A DNA stretch of 64,000 bases from Aldehydirespirator sp965204875. GTDB taxonomy: Bacteria; Actinomycetota; Acidimicrobiia; Acidimicrobiales; Aldehydirespiratoraceae. The DNA lies in NCBI GenBank assembly GCA_965204875.1, contig OZ242020.1, positions 2,666,001 through 2,730,000 of the forward strand. Reading direction: 5' to 3'. A program made the position numbers and the translations under genes. Position 1 is the first letter of the stretch. Every line of letters starts with the position of its first letter. The notes beneath the pieces are model-generated. The model ran no database searches. It saw only the letters and a list, made by a program, of their open reading frames with translations, and was not told where the DNA came from. Below are positions 1 to 8,436 of this stretch, piece by piece.

Positions 1-76
1 CTCCAGGCTCACCCCGCTGTAGCACCGCCAGGCGACTCGCGTCCGTTAGAGCCTACGCACCGCTGAACCGCTGGCT

Positions 77-799
77 TTGAAAGTCTCCGCCGCGAACGCG
101 CAACCGAGTCGGCAGATTGCTGTGACTCCGCAGTTCGTTTTCGGGGTCGACCTAGATGGAGTTGTCGCCGACTACACCGCCGGGTTCGCGGAGTTCCTGG
201 CGTCGGAGCGCGGCGTGGACGTCGACTCGCTTCCGGAGCAGCGTTCCTACGACTTCCGCGAGTGGGGCCTCGGCGCGGACGAGTACGAGCAACTCCACGG
301 GCGCGCCGTGCGAGATCACCGGATGCTCGCAGAACTGCGGCCGATCGAGGGCGCGGCGGAGGCACTGTGGAAGCTGTCGGACGCGGGGGTGTGGATCAGG
401 GTCATCACGCATCGCCTCTACGTGAACTGGGGTCATGCCGAGGCCGTGGCCGACACCGTTCACTGGCTCGACACCGAGTGCATCCCCTATCGCGACATCT
501 GCTTCCTGGGCAACAAGCCCGAGGTTGAGGCCGACTGCTATGTCGACGACGCCCCCCACAACATCGCCGCGCTGCGCGAGGGCGGGAACTGCGTGATCGT
601 CTTCGACCAGCCCTACAACCGCGACGAGGCCGAGCCGCGCGCCCTGAACTGGCAGGACGTGGAGTATCTGGTGATGCAACGCTTCACGGCCTGGCGAGGC
701 CACGCCGGCGTGCAGCCACAGCTCCCCGGCCTGGACGCCGGCAGCGACCGCCTGACCCGCCACCGCTCCCAAACCCATCCGCCACCACCCAGCGCCTGA
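77..799 (+). CDS. HAD-superfamily 5'-nucleotidase-like protein
   Basis: This is a 240-residue HAD-fold phosphohydrolase, closest by eye to the 5'(3')-deoxyribonucleotidase (NT5C) group, which dephosphorylates nucleoside monophosphates in the cytosol. The N-terminal motif DLDGVVADY (about residues 26-34) supplies the two catalytic aspartates. A later threonine in VITHR and the acidic YVDDAPHN motif (about residue 155) fit HAD motifs II and IV. The start used is TTG at 77; GTG at 122 is an in-frame alternative that begins just before the HAD core and would remove a poorly conserved leader. The C-terminal 35 residues are Pro/Arg/His-rich and probably disordered. It stands alone between the window edge and the IS30 element, 30 bp before the left inverted repeat. 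The exact substrate cannot be told from sequence. Confidence 0.75.
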   Translation: MKVSAANAQPSRQIAVTPQFVFGVDLDGVVADYTAGFAEFLASERGVDVDSLPEQRSYDFREWGLGADEYEQLHGRAVRDHRMLAELRPIEGAAEALWKLSDAGVWIRVITHRLYVNWGHAEAVADTVHWLDTECIPYRDICFLGNKPEVEADCYVDDAPHNIAALREGGNCVIVFDQPYNRDEAEPRALNWQDVEYLVMQRFTAWRGHAGVQPQLPGLDAGSDRLTRHRSQTHPPPPSA

Positions 800-828
800 G
801 CCAGCGGCCCAGCGATCACCAAGCACCG

Positions 829-852
829 GCAAGCTTTATTGGTGATCGCGAC
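829..852 (+). repeat. IS30 left terminal inverted repeat
   Basis: The 24-bp left end pairs with 1867-1890. The blocks GCAAGCT and GGTGATCGCGAC match exactly; the five bases between them differ. Confidence 0.8.
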
Positions 853-1807
853 AGTGGGCAGTGTATTGGGTTAGTGCGCTGTTCCATTTGTGGATGCGTC
901 GGGGCATGGTGTTGAGGTGGTCTTCGATGATGGCGAGTTTGACGGGTGCGATGTTGAGGTCGGTTGCTTTGGGTAGCCAGCGGCGGATGATGCGGTTGGT
1001 GTTTTCGTTGGTGCCGCGCTGCCAGGGTGAGTGCGGGTCGCAGATGTAGACCTTGAGGTCTGGGAGGGCTTCTTCGATTTTGGGCCAGTGGGCGATCTCG
1101 CGGCCTTGGTCCCAGGTGAGGGTGCGGACCATGTGAGCGGGCTGGCGGCCCAACGCGGCGATGACCGCCGCGTTGACCTCGTCTGCGGTGTGGCCGTTGG
1201 GCAGCGCGGCGAGCAGCGCGTAGCGGCTGACGCGTTCGATGAGGGTGACCACCGCCGAGCGGTTGCGGGCGCCGATGATGAGGTCGCCCTCCCAGTGCCC
1301 CGCCTCCAACCGCTGCGCGACCGTATCGGAACGCTGCGCGATGGGCTTGAAATCACCGAGAACGTTGCGTTTGGCGCGTTCGCAGCGGCTGCGCGGCTTG
1401 CGGCGGCGCCGGCCGCGCGGCAGCAGCTTCCAGCTGTTCTCGGGCAGGCCGCGGTCGTTGCGGTAGCACCCCTGATAGATCGTCTCACCACAGATGCCCA
1501 TGCCCTGCTCCCTCAGGCTCGCAGCGACCGACTGCGGCGCCCACTTCTTGGCCAGCCCCGCCGTCACCGCCGCAGCCATCAGAGGATCCGCTACCAGCTT
1601 CGGCGTCTTGGGCCTGCGCGCCCGCGCCTCGTCCCCGGCCTGGGCCGCCTCGGCCCGATAAGCGCAGACACCACCGTTGCGGCGCAACTCCCGCCACACC
1701 GTCGAGCGGTGCCGGCCCAACAGGCCGCTGATCTCAGCTACGCCCAACCCCGACCTCGCCAGCACCTCAAGCTGCGCGCGCTCGACCGAGCACAAACTCC
1801 GTGCCAT
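836..1807 (-). CDS. IS30-family transposase
   Basis: This 323-residue DDE transposase cuts and joins the element's ends. An N-terminal helix-turn-helix (about residues 8-45, with HRSTVWRELRRN) is the IS30-type DNA-binding segment. The catalytic triad is visible: D175 in EGDLIIG, D233 in TWDQGRE and E268 in the PWQRGTNENTNR block, a spacing typical of IS30. Full family length and an unbroken frame suggest it is functional or only recently inactivated. It fills nearly all of the IS, and its ATG is about 60 bp inside the right inverted repeat, leaving room for a promoter in the terminal DNA. Confidence 0.95.
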   Translation of the reverse strand: MARSLCSVERAQLEVLARSGLGVAEISGLLGRHRSTVWRELRRNGGVCAYRAEAAQAGDEARARRPKTPKLVADPLMAAAVTAGLAKKWAPQSVAASLREQGMGICGETIYQGCYRNDRGLPENSWKLLPRGRRRRKPRSRCERAKRNVLGDFKPIAQRSDTVAQRLEAGHWEGDLIIGARNRSAVVTLIERVSRYALLAALPNGHTADEVNAAVIAALGRQPAHMVRTLTWDQGREIAHWPKIEEALPDLKVYICDPHSPWQRGTNENTNRIIRRWLPKATDLNIAPVKLAIIEDHLNTMPRRIHKWNSALTQYTAHCRDHQ

Positions 1808-1866
1808 ACTCGTGAACCTCCACCGGATGATCGCCGATATCTACAATCGGCCATCATGGCCGATCC

Positions 1867-1890
1867 GTCGCGATCACCGGTGGAGCTTGC
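1867..1890 (-). repeat. IS30 right terminal inverted repeat
   Basis: This is the reverse-complement partner of 829-852. The blocks GTCGCGATCACC and AGCTTGC are exact; the five central bases differ. Confidence 0.8.
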
Positions 1891-2093
1891 GACCGCTCAG
1901 CTGGTCAGAGCGCACCCGGGCGACGGAACTCCAACCTTTCGGGTCCTTCGCGGAAACGTGGTCTGGTTCGCCCAGCGGGCACCCTGTCACACCCCTGCGC
2001 TACGTTGTCCAACATCGGATCTTCAACTATCGCAGTCTGCCACGGTGTCGGCGGTCGGCGAGCGCGCACTATGCCCCATGGCCAGCGTGCTCG

Positions 2094-2099
2094 TTATAC
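2094..2099 (+). promoter_or_regulatory. candidate -10 box of the four-gene operon
   Basis: TATACT lies about 30-40 bp before the likely GTG starts of the PP-loop gene and is a near-consensus -10 in otherwise GC-rich DNA. No good -35 is evident. Transcription starting near 2106 would exclude the upstream in-frame ATG at 2078. The rest of 1891-2093 holds no gene I can support. Confidence 0.45.
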
Positions 2100-2125
2100 T
2101 TCCGAGCCGTGAGCGAGCGGGGACG

Positions 2126-3413
2126 GTGTTGCGCGTGACACAAGCCGTAAAGGTGCCGCAGCGAACTGAGGCTCAGCGCCTAGTCCCCATCCGATACCGC
2201 CACTCGGACCACTCCGAGGCTCCACACCTCCTGAGCTTCTCGGGCGGTAGGTCGTCGGCTGCGATGGCCTTCATGGCGGCCGAGCAGGGGATGCTGCGGC
2301 CCGATCGCGGTGACGCTGTGCTGTTCGCCAACACATCGGCTGAGCACCCACGAACCTACCGGTTCGCTGCCGAGTGCAAACGGCGCTTGGAGGAGCGCTA
2401 CGGGCTGCCTGTGTTCTGGTACGAATTCTGCACCGTCGAGGACGCCACACGCGGATCTTACCGGCGTAAAGCCTCATATCGCCTCGTGAAGCCAGTCCCG
2501 CTCACCGAGGACCCCGACGGATACCGGGAATCTGGTGAGCGAATGGAGGAACTCATCGCCTGGCAGGGCATGTTGCCCAACCCGCACAGTCGGACCTGCA
2601 CCGCGAAGCTGAAACTAGCACCTGCGCACTTGCTGCTGGCCGACTGGCTCGGCGGACTTCCAGGTCCGCCCCACGCCGGGCACCACTGGGGCGAGGCGCT
2701 GGCCGATCCGGAGCGATGCTGGGCGGACTACCTCAGATCCGGGGGGAGCGAGTCCAGAGAATCGTACATGCGCCGCACCCAACATCTGGCCGGCCTGCCC
2801 TCGGCCCGCTCGACGCAGAGATGGCAGGACTACACAGACGCACCGCTGAGGCCGATGACGGGCACAGAGCCGGCTGCCATGTGGGGAGTCGGAGCGGCGC
2901 TGCATGTCCGGCTCATCGGGCTGCGCGCCGACGAGCGTTCGCGCGTCAACCGAGTGATGTCCCGGTCTGTGTTTGCCGAGGGTGCTGTCACAGCGCGCTG
3001 CCGCGTCAAGAACCAGCCTCCGGGTGAGATGCCGTATTTCCCGTTGCACGACGGCGGCCTGACATCCAGCGACATAGCGGACTATTGGACAGCGCAGGAC
3101 TTCGATTTGGATATCCCCGACGGTGCCGGCAACTGCGTCTTCTGCTTCATGAAGGGCACCCGCCAGCTGGTTTCTCTGAACCGGACAGCCGACGCGGACC
3201 GCAAGGCGGGCCGACCGTCCGATATGGGATGGTGGGCCGCCCTGGAGGGTAGCTACGCCCGGATCCTGCCGGCCCGCAACGGGTCTGGCACCACCACATT
3301 CGGCTTTCTCGGAATCCGCGCCCCCACATATGCCGATCTGGCCGGGGGGGGGGGGGGCGGGAGCAACAGGTCGCTACGTCACCGGTGTGCCGGCCTGCGA
3401 CTGCACGGACTGA
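2126..3413 (+). CDS. PAPS-reductase-like PP-loop protein, frameshifted near its 3' end
   Basis: This is an adenine-nucleotide alpha-hydrolase-like protein of the PAPS reductase/DndC superfamily. The PP-loop LLSFSGGRSS (S39-S44 counting from GTG 2126) binds ATP or a phospho-adenylate. GLRADERSRVNR and paired cysteines C337-x-x-C340, with C158 in SRTCTAKLK, resemble the iron-sulfur ligands of DndC-type proteins (inference). The frame passes through a run of 14 G at 3344-3357. Read straight on, it overruns 308 bp into the next gene, to 3721. Shifted by one base, it ends at a TGA (3411-3413) after ACDCTD, nine bases before the next ATG. The shifted end is almost certainly the true or ancestral one, giving about 428 residues. 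GTG 2126 or 2135 fit the -10 at 2094; ATG 2078 is the alternative start. It is the first gene of a tight operon with an ATPase. Confidence 0.8.
3344..3357 (+). repeat. G14 homopolymer at the frameshift point
   Basis: Fourteen consecutive G are followed by CGGG within the PP-loop gene. Thirteen (or ten) G would keep the gene in frame to the stop at 3411; fourteen put it out of frame. It may be a phase-variable tract, a slippage site or an assembly error. Confidence 0.9.
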
Positions 3414-3422
3414 TCGCGCAGG

Positions 3423-5357
3423 ATGCAACTCTCCTCCACACAACAGCGCGCCGATCTCAAATTCGGGCCTGGCAGCAGTCCCAAGGGTTTCTCGGTTGGG
3501 GGGCTTTCGGACCTGGACGGAGCAGCCGAGCCGGTGGTACGGGAGTTGGTGCAGAACGCACTGGACGCGGCGCGCGAGGCAGGCCGGGACGTGGCTCGGG
3601 TCTGGTTCACCGTGTGTTCGGTGCCTGCCTCCCAAGTACCCGGCATGGGCACCTACCGCAATGCGCTCAAGTTGTGCAAGCAAGAGCGCGCCAAATGGCA
3701 CCGAGGAGAGGCATCACCTGACGAGGCACGCATAGTTGAACGCATGGAACGCGCCTCTAGCCCGGCGACCGTCAATGTGTTGCTGTGTGCCGACAACGGT
3801 ATCGGGGTCGGAGGCCGACTCGATCAGATTCTGACTGAGGGGAACACAGACAAGGGAGAGGGAGGCGCAGGATCCTTCGGCTTGGGGCACTACGCGGTCT
3901 TCTCGTGCTCCGACCTCAGATACTGTCTTTACGCATCCAGGTATCGTCCTACTGGTAGCGATGATATCCGCACAGTCTTCACGGGGCACGCTGTGCTCGC
4001 ATCTCGCAGTGACGGCATCGGCGGCTGGCTGGACCCCAACGGCTACTATCACCACGCCAACGACCGTGCCGCTCTGCCGTTCGACAGATCAACGGACTGT
4101 TTCCCCGCCGAGGTCCCGGAGATGCTCCGCCCCCACTTGGACAAACTGCCAGACACCGGCACCATCGTTTGCGCATTGGCGTTCGGTGGGTTCACTGGCG
4201 ACCGCAAGCGTTCGGATACTGACAAGATCGCGTGGGCTGTCGCCGCCAACTTCACAGCCGCCATCCACAGAGGCGGTCTAGTGGTCGAGATTGACGACAG
4301 GCGGATAGGAACGCATGGCAAAGTCGTCGACAGCAGAACCGTCGGAGACATCCTGACAACCCGTGCAGACCGTAACGATCCGGACCAACGTGGAGGGTAC
4401 ATCAGCGGCAGCCAAGCCTATGCCGCCTGGATGGCGATGAGTAAGGGACAGAGATTAGACATCGCTGCTGGCATTACAGCAACCCTGCGGCATCGTTCTG
4501 GTCAAGCGTCTGCGAGGCGCTCCCGTGTGCTGGTGTACCGGCGTGGAATGTGGATTGACGCCTCCGCTCCTCAGCTCCGCTCGGCAGATTTCGCGCGCTC
4601 GTTGCCATTTGATGCTGTCGTCGAGTTCAACGAGTCATCCGAAGTCGAGACCCTGGTGCGCAAGGCAGAGGGACCTCAGCATAGAGGAGTCCAGCTGAAC
4701 CGGCTCAGCGGCGGTGATAAGGACTCGCTACGTGAGCAGTTCGCCACGATCGCTGAGTATCTGCGCCTTGCCGTTGGAGAAATCGACACTCCGGATATCT
4801 ACACTCCCGACAACTTTGCTGCGTTCAGCGGAGGCGGTCAGCGCCAGCCAGACAAGATTCCAGCCACCCATCGCAGCCCCTCCGATAGCGGGCATGACCC
4901 AACATTCAAGCCAAAGCCCAAACCGTCGAAGTCGAACCGCCCTAACCCGCCCGATCCCAGGCCGCGCCCTGCGAGAGGCAAGAGTCTGCGCCACTTCTCC
5001 ACCGTGCAGATGGTGGCATCAGACAGGGCGCGTATCTACTTGAGAGTTGATCCGGCGGACCTGTCACGGGATGGGCGTCTCGCACTCAGGGTTGTGCTCG
5101 TTTCCGGTGCCGACGGGACCTGCGAGCGGCCGATCAGTTCAGAGCGTCAGACGATCCGATCGTTGGTCTCAGTCGATGATGGGCGAAGCGTCACACCTCA
5201 AGGCGGCAAGAGCGAAGTGCCTATCGGAGGACTCCTCCAAGTCGGCGAAGTGAACGCCCTTGAGGTTGAGTTGGCGGAGCATCTACCGCCCGGTGTCTGG
5301 AGCAATGTCCGTCTTGATCTACTAGACAGCACTTCCGACTCCGGAGGCCAGGAGTGA
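3423..5357 (+). CDS. GHKL (Hsp90-like) ATPase
   Basis: This 644-residue protein has an N-terminal GHKL ATP-binding domain: the N-box E41-LVQN45-ALDA, the G1 box ADNGIGVG (D124-G128) and the G2 lid GSFGLGHY (about 150-157). The order matches Hsp90, MutL and MORC-type ATPases rather than a sensor kinase, because there is no phospho-acceptor histidine domain or membrane segment. Residues about 165-450 are a large middle region. A Pro/Lys/Arg-rich linker (about 480-525) precedes a C-terminal beta-rich domain of about 120 residues. MORC- and Hsp90-like ATPases act as ATP-driven clamps; here the role is unknown. It begins nine bases after the corrected stop of the PP-loop gene and overlaps the next gene by four bases, so it is part of one transcriptional and probably functional unit. 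Confidence 0.85.
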   Translation: MQLSSTQQRADLKFGPGSSPKGFSVGGLSDLDGAAEPVVRELVQNALDAAREAGRDVARVWFTVCSVPASQVPGMGTYRNALKLCKQERAKWHRGEASPDEARIVERMERASSPATVNVLLCADNGIGVGGRLDQILTEGNTDKGEGGAGSFGLGHYAVFSCSDLRYCLYASRYRPTGSDDIRTVFTGHAVLASRSDGIGGWLDPNGYYHHANDRAALPFDRSTDCFPAEVPEMLRPHLDKLPDTGTIVCALAFGGFTGDRKRSDTDKIAWAVAANFTAAIHRGGLVVEIDDRRIGTHGKVVDSRTVGDILTTRADRNDPDQRGGYISGSQAYAAWMAMSKGQRLDIAAGITATLRHRSGQASARRSRVLVYRRGMWIDASAPQLRSADFARSLPFDAVVEFNESSEVETLVRKAEGPQHRGVQLNRLSGGDKDSLREQFATIAEYLRLAVGEIDTPDIYTPDNFAAFSGGGQRQPDKIPATHRSPSDSGHDPTFKPKPKPSKSNRPNPPDPRPRPARGKSLRHFSTVQMVASDRARIYLRVDPADLSRDGRLALRVVLVSGADGTCERPISSERQTIRSLVSVDDGRSVTPQGGKSEVPIGGLLQVGEVNALEVELAEHLPPGVWSNVRLDLLDSTSDSGGQE

Positions 5358-6181
5358 GCGCTCTCAGCCCCTTGCCGGTTCTGAGAGAGGACGGCTCATC
5401 GCTGGACTGGAGGGACGGGTCGTATGAGGCTGACATGACCATTGACGACGCCGGTCGGTCGGCCACAATCGTCCACAGGCTCCGCGGCTGTGACACGCTG
5501 TCACACCTGGTTGACGATGGCCGCGCCGTGTGGCTCACCGAGGTCAGATGCCCACGCACGCTCTTCAATGAAGCGCACACGGCCCGGCAGTCACCGCCTG
5601 TGGCGCACCCTGTGACACAACGCGTGTCCTGGCCGGCCAGTCAGACGGTCGGAAACGTCTACCTGGTCCCATCACTGGTAGCGGCACGCGAGTTCACGCT
5701 GCCGCACGACGGTCTTCTGTCAGCCGTCTGGCCTGAGGGCGGCCAAACCGTTGTGCCTGCGGGGTGGAGGCTGGTTCAGGGACTTCCGGCCCTGTGCCGC
5801 TCGCTGGCTGTTTCGCTGTTGCAATTTGTGCGCAACCAGGACCTGACACCGGGTCGCATGCGCGTTGAAGAATCCACCGACGGCGATTCGCCGCGCTTCA
5901 TGGTCCACCTGGCCGACGGGCTGTTTCAGGAGCGCCGCTGGGACCGGGACTTGCAGGTGGCCGCGCTCATAGCAGTGTGCGCCAGGCTACCGCGCAGCAG
6001 TCTTGCGGCGGGAGGATCGAACGCAGACCATCAGCTGGGCGAACTGCTCCGCACTCACCTGCGCAACCGTGGGGTTGAGTGTGCCGACTGGAACCACCCC
6101 GACTGGGACGCTGCCGAGGCAGCGACGGCGATGGAGCCTTTGTTGGTGCCATCAGAAACACCCGAGAACGGGGATGAATGA
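5354..6181 (+). CDS. unknown protein, third gene of the PP-loop/GHKL operon
   Basis: I do not recognise this 275-residue soluble protein. It has no signal peptide, membrane helix or clear catalytic motif. The N-terminal half is predicted by eye to be beta-rich (WLTEVRCPRTLF, VGNVYLVPSLV). The C-terminal half is helical and contains WDRDLQVAALIAVCARLP. Its GTG start overlaps the ATPase stop by four bases (GTGA) and its own stop overlaps the next start (ATGA), so translation is coupled on both sides. It is probably a dedicated subunit or adaptor of the same system; that is inference from gene order only. Confidence 0.75.
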   Translation: MSALSPLPVLREDGSSLDWRDGSYEADMTIDDAGRSATIVHRLRGCDTLSHLVDDGRAVWLTEVRCPRTLFNEAHTARQSPPVAHPVTQRVSWPASQTVGNVYLVPSLVAAREFTLPHDGLLSAVWPEGGQTVVPAGWRLVQGLPALCRSLAVSLLQFVRNQDLTPGRMRVEESTDGDSPRFMVHLADGLFQERRWDRDLQVAALIAVCARLPRSSLAAGGSNADHQLGELLRTHLRNRGVECADWNHPDWDAAEAATAMEPLLVPSETPENGDE

Positions 6182-7074
6182 ACGCGCCAGCCCGTCGCCC
6201 CGAACTGACCACCTACGAGAAATGGCAGCGCACCCTGCTTCCCAAGCGCTCCAGCGGCGATAGCCACGAAGTCCACAACCGGACCGCTGCCGCCAAACAG
6301 AAGCAGTTGGTTGGGGCGGCGAGAGGCGGTCCCGCGGCGCTGGCCGAGATGCTGCTGGGCGGTCTCGGCATGTCGCCCACGGAAGCCGCGGCGCTGGCGC
6401 CACCACCGCCCGCTCCGTGCCTGACAGCGGCGGAGATGCAGATCACGCCGCCCGAGACAGAACTGCGCATCGCACACGCCTTGGGCGGCACCACCATTCT
6501 CCGTGGGGATGCCGCGTCGCCAGCGTTCTGGGCCGCCTGCCATGCACACTGGATGGTGCGGGGCATGTTCGGCGACAACCTGCGCAGCACGCTCATGGGC
6601 GACCCGACCACGGGTGACCCGCCCACGGACGAAAAGAGAGTCAGGAACCTGCTGCGCAGAATCGGTGGACTGCGCACCGAACGGGGCAACGTGTCGCCCA
6701 TCACCAACTGTCCCATCTCGGCGGCCTGGTGGAAGCGTCAGATCGCTCTCATGATTCTGCCGATCCTGGGCGAGCACAACCGCGTCCTGACCGAGGAGCA
6801 GGTCATGACAGCGCTTCGCCATCCCCAGTACTGGTGGGAAGAGCTGGTGGAGCGCATGCTGAAGCGGGCGGTGCCAGCCGCTGCGCACCAGTCAGTGGCC
6901 GCAGCCGTATGGTGGATCCACAAACTGCGGGCAGAGTCCCCCGGTCGCAAAGACGGCAAGGAACTCATCAGCAATATCGTGCTGGCACTGGCACGCCTCA
7001 GTCACTCGCACAGCCTGCATCTCGTGCCGTTCGACAAGGTGGTGGAGACGGTCGAGGAAGCGTTGACGAGATAG
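6178..7074 (+). CDS. unknown protein, last gene of the PP-loop/GHKL operon
   Basis: This 298-residue protein is mainly helical with many tryptophans (FWAACHAHWMVRGMF, AAWWKRQIALMIL, YWWEELVERML). It resembles my recollection of the DUF6339 family, seen in actinobacterial restriction or defence neighbourhoods, but I could not verify that. There is no nuclease or helicase motif, signal peptide or membrane helix. The N-terminal 100 residues are Pro/Ala-rich and probably flexible. It overlaps the preceding gene by four bases and closes the operon; 7075-7270 after it contains no gene that I can support. Confidence 0.7.
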   Translation: MNAPARRPELTTYEKWQRTLLPKRSSGDSHEVHNRTAAAKQKQLVGAARGGPAALAEMLLGGLGMSPTEAAALAPPPPAPCLTAAEMQITPPETELRIAHALGGTTILRGDAASPAFWAACHAHWMVRGMFGDNLRSTLMGDPTTGDPPTDEKRVRNLLRRIGGLRTERGNVSPITNCPISAAWWKRQIALMILPILGEHNRVLTEEQVMTALRHPQYWWEELVERMLKRAVPAAAHQSVAAAVWWIHKLRAESPGRKDGKELISNIVLALARLSHSHSLHLVPFDKVVETVEEALTR

Positions 7075-7270
7075 GGGTTAGCACCTCACCTTGCGAGGAT
7101 TCCTGCAGCACATGTCGATGACGCGACCGGCAAGCTGATAGCGGAAGCACCCGACAAGCCGGACGACCCAGGCCCTTCACCACCACCACCGACCTCGACG
7201 CGAGAGGTCCGAGAGCGAGCCTCGACACATTCACTCGGCGGTGATGCCCACCGTTCCACAGCTCGTCGTC

Positions 7271-8353
7271 TCATGGCCGACCTCTCGCATCCCTCGATGA
7301 GGTTCGCCCTGGCGGGGGCTGCTCAGGGCAGGGGGTGCCTTCGAGGTTCTGGTGCGGTGACAGGCCGGCCAGGTTGCCGATTAGCTCGGCTGTGGTGACC
7401 TGCGAGCCGCCGCGACGTGCGGATACTGCGGCGGCTGCGGCGACCTTCACGGCAGCGGCGCCGGCGGTGAGATCGGGCAGGGACGCAGCCTCGCCCCTGC
7501 TGGCTCGATCCAGCCGGCGAAGCTGCTCGGTGAAGCCCAGTGCCGCCAGGGGGTTTCCTGCGGGAGCTTCGCGGGCCGGCGGTTGGGCGACCACGCCGTC
7601 GATCTCCAGCACGGGCTCAGGCCAGATCTCGACGCGGGCGACGCGCGCGGTGTCTGCCGCTTCCAGGGAAGCCTCGGCAATGGTTGCGCCCCAGCGCAGA
7701 TCGGCTCTGGCACTGCGCCCGTTCGTGGCGTGCAGCACGACGCAGGCGACATGGTCGAGTCCGTCTTGCAGGCTGAGTTGGGGCGTGACGACGTACTGCA
7801 CTGGCGCGCCGAGCGCCGCTAGCAGGAGCGGCCAGAAGCCGGCGGCGGGGTTCATGAGCACACCGCCGCCGTAGGCAGCGGGAGCTTCCAGCGCACGGGC
7901 TGGAGTCGGCACGGCGAGGCGAAGCTCTAGGTGGTGCGGGTCCATCGAGGCCAGCGTTGCCAGGAACTGCCGGACCGCTGGGGCGTGAAGCAGGTTGACG
8001 CCGACCATGGTTGGCAGGGGTCCCAGCGCCTCGGAAAGGCGTTCGATGTTGTTGAGGGTCGTTGCGGCGGGGGACTCGACGAGCACTGCCCGCACCCGCC
8101 CGGCTGCTGCGAGCTGGGTGACCACTTGGCAATAGGCCGCAGGGGGCGTGGCAATCACAGCGATGTCGCAGGCACGTGCCAGATCAGCCAACTCCAGCAC
8201 GGCACAGTCCAGCCCGCCTGCGAGAGTGGCGGCCCGCTCCGAGGTCGCAGAGCTGGCCGCGACGCCCGCGAGCCGCATTCCGGACGTTGCTCTCACTGCC
8301 TCGGCATGAAGCACCGCGCCGGGGCCGGCGCCGACGATGCCCACGGCGGTCAT
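7271..8353 (-). CDS. Gfo/Idh/MocA-like NAD(P)-binding oxidoreductase
   Basis: This 360-residue putative dehydrogenase starts at ATG 8353. A Rossmann dinucleotide motif occurs immediately (VGIVGAGPGAVLHAEAV), followed by a typical ATPPAAY after strand 4 and a VESPAA segment where Gfo/Idh/MocA enzymes have the EKP motif. The EKP lysine is replaced here, which may mean altered catalysis or a merely structural NAD-binding protein. The C-terminal half is the alpha/beta substrate domain; the last 30 residues are a Pro-rich tail. The substrate is unknown. It is transcribed divergently from the zinc-ribbon gene, with about 80 bp between them. Confidence 0.7.
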   Translation of the reverse strand: MTAVGIVGAGPGAVLHAEAVRATSGMRLAGVAASSATSERAATLAGGLDCAVLELADLARACDIAVIATPPAAYCQVVTQLAAAGRVRAVLVESPAATTLNNIERLSEALGPLPTMVGVNLLHAPAVRQFLATLASMDPHHLELRLAVPTPARALEAPAAYGGGVLMNPAAGFWPLLLAALGAPVQYVVTPQLSLQDGLDHVACVVLHATNGRSARADLRWGATIAEASLEAADTARVARVEIWPEPVLEIDGVVAQPPAREAPAGNPLAALGFTEQLRRLDRASRGEAASLPDLTAGAAAVKVAAAAAVSARRGGSQVTTAELIGNLAGLSPHQNLEGTPCPEQPPPGRTSSRDARGRP

Positions 8354-8436
8354 GGGTGAGATGGTGCCACAGGTGATCCCAAGCCGCCGCTGTGCTGATC
8401 TCACCTCGGCCCCTGGTTAGCCGTTAGTGTCGCGCC

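Larger units (their letters stand above)
829..1890. mobile_element. IS30-family insertion sequence, complete
   Basis: This 1062-bp element consists of one transposase gene on the minus strand bounded by imperfect inverted repeats. The left end reads GCAAGCT, five variable bases, then GGTGATCGCGAC; the right end carries the reverse complement with the same two blocks, 19 of 24 positions matching. The transposase stop codon lies inside the left repeat. I could not identify a convincing target-site duplication, so the outermost base is uncertain by a few positions. The element separates the nucleotidase gene from the four-gene operon that follows. Confidence 0.85.

Noticed and set aside
3414..3721. 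Genuine C-terminal extension of the PP-loop protein into the ATPase gene
   Set aside because: The out-of-frame stretch is Arg/Gly-rich and overlaps a strongly conserved ATPase N-terminus; the shifted frame gives a natural end.
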